From: Massilibacteroides sp. | GTDB taxonomy: Bacteria; Bacteroidota; Bacteroidia; Bacteroidales; Tannerellaceae | Assembly (NCBI RefSeq): GCF_028705895.1 | Contig: NZ_JAQWCQ010000031.1 | Location: 1 to 43,007, forward strand | DNA: 43,007 bases | Reading direction: 5' to 3' | In this document: positions 42,849 through 43,007 of the stretch, piece by piece | Layout of the letters: every line of letters starts with the position of its first letter | Position numbering within the stretch: position 1 is the stretch's first letter | Notes under the pieces: model-generated | The model's input: only the letters and a program-made list of their open reading frames with translations | Databases searched by the model: none | What the model was told of the DNA's origin: nothing | Translations under genes and position numbers: made by a program

Positions 42849-42870
42849 GATTTTTCATGTCGGAAAAATC
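42849..42870 (+). terminator. hairpin after parC
   Basis: GATTTTTC (42849-42856) pairs perfectly with GAAAAATC (42863-42870) around a 6-base loop, just after the stop codon. No T tract follows, so efficiency is uncertain. Confidence 0.5.
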
Positions 42871-42879
42871 ATCAAAACA

Positions 42880-42910
42880 TTTGCATTTGAATAAAAAAAC
42901 TCTACCTTTG
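42880..42910 (+). promoter_or_regulatory. promoter of tRNA-Leu
   Basis: TTTG at 42880-42883, a 19-base spacer, then TACCTTTG at 42903-42910: a complete match to the Bacteroidota TTTG/TAnnTTTG consensus. The tRNA begins at 42925. Confidence 0.88.
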
Positions 42911-42924
42911 CACCGCAATCAGCA

Positions 42925-43006
42925 GCGGCTGTGGTGTAATTGGTAGCCACGCCAGACTTAGGATCTGGTGCTTCACGGCGTGGGGGTTCGAGTCCCTTCA
43001 GCCGCA
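42925..43006 (+). tRNA. tRNA-Leu (anticodon UAG)
   Basis: An 82-base class II tRNA. The acceptor stem GCGGCTG pairs with CAGCCGC (42999-43005), discriminator A at 43006. The anticodon stem CCAGA/TCTGG encloses loop CTTAGGA, anticodon TAG. The variable arm (TGCTTCACGGCGT) is long as expected for Leu. The T loop is GTTCGAG-type. The window ends one base after the discriminator with a C, so whether CCA is encoded cannot be seen. Confidence 0.95.
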
Positions 43007-43007
43007 C

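Noticed and set aside
1-43007. Prophage, transposon, CRISPR array or defence island
   Set aside because: No integrase, transposase, phage structural genes, spaced repeats or clustered defence genes were found. The tRNA genes at 685 and 42925 are not flanked by integrase-like genes or visible tRNA-end duplications.

Overview
The window looks like a stretch of core chromosome from a member of the order Bacteroidales (phylum Bacteroidota), close to the Parabacteroides/Tannerella/Dysgonomonas side of the order. The evidence is a fused MurF-alanine racemase, a PorW/SprE-type type IX secretion lipoprotein, a NigD-like lipoprotein, a Bacteroidota-style LptD, AT-rich composition, and repeated Bacteroidota promoter elements (TTG, then 19-20 bases, then TAnnTTTG) in front of genes. 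Shine-Dalgarno sequences are mostly absent. I see no prophage, transposase, rRNA operon or CRISPR array. The genus is inference.

Layout. 1-760: a small outer-membrane barrel protein converging on tRNA-Arg(CCG), with a bidirectional terminator between them. 900-2660: asnA-ung operon, whose stop lies 4 bases from the stop of the opposing lptD-like gene. 2661-6015: lptD and an HD phosphohydrolase on the minus strand. 6160-7800: an AlbA_2/HATPase regulator-like gene, the most accessory-looking gene here. 7864-11432: a methionine block (trans-sulfuration PLP enzyme and metE) diverging from an Lrp/AsnC regulator at 11592. 12256-15016: surE, lpxB and a NigD-like lipoprotein. 15187-21985: aroA, a one-helix Cys/His protein, a metal ABC permease, porW/sprE and a PI-PLC/GDPD-like secreted protein, probably one long transcription unit. 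22051-27152: glucuronate catabolism (kdgK-eda-uxaC, read leftward) preceded by a CstA-type carrier. 27212-33245: ogt and a tripartite RND efflux operon. 33246-33719: a 474-base gap holding an orphan terminator-like hairpin and a small ORF that may be a gene remnant. 33720-42846: murF-alr, fabI, a YciO-like YrdC protein, an NhaC antiporter, a nitroreductase and the topoisomerase IV A subunit. 42925-43006: tRNA-Leu(UAG).

How the genes work together. Envelope biogenesis dominates: lpxB (lipid A), lptD (LPS export to the surface), murF-alr (peptidoglycan precursor), fabI (fatty acids), porW (protein secretion). The second theme is catabolism of uronic acids to pyruvate and glyceraldehyde 3-phosphate. 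The third is methionine synthesis, with a candidate local regulator and repeated AATACAGA promoter motifs.

I found no convincing new multi-gene system. The best leads are: phased inverted elements and a 22-base perfect palindrome upstream of surE; repeated motifs in the metE/lrp and trans-sulfuration promoters; the Cys/His membrane protein coupled to an orphan metal permease; and an orphan terminator/small-RNA-like locus at 33318-33390.
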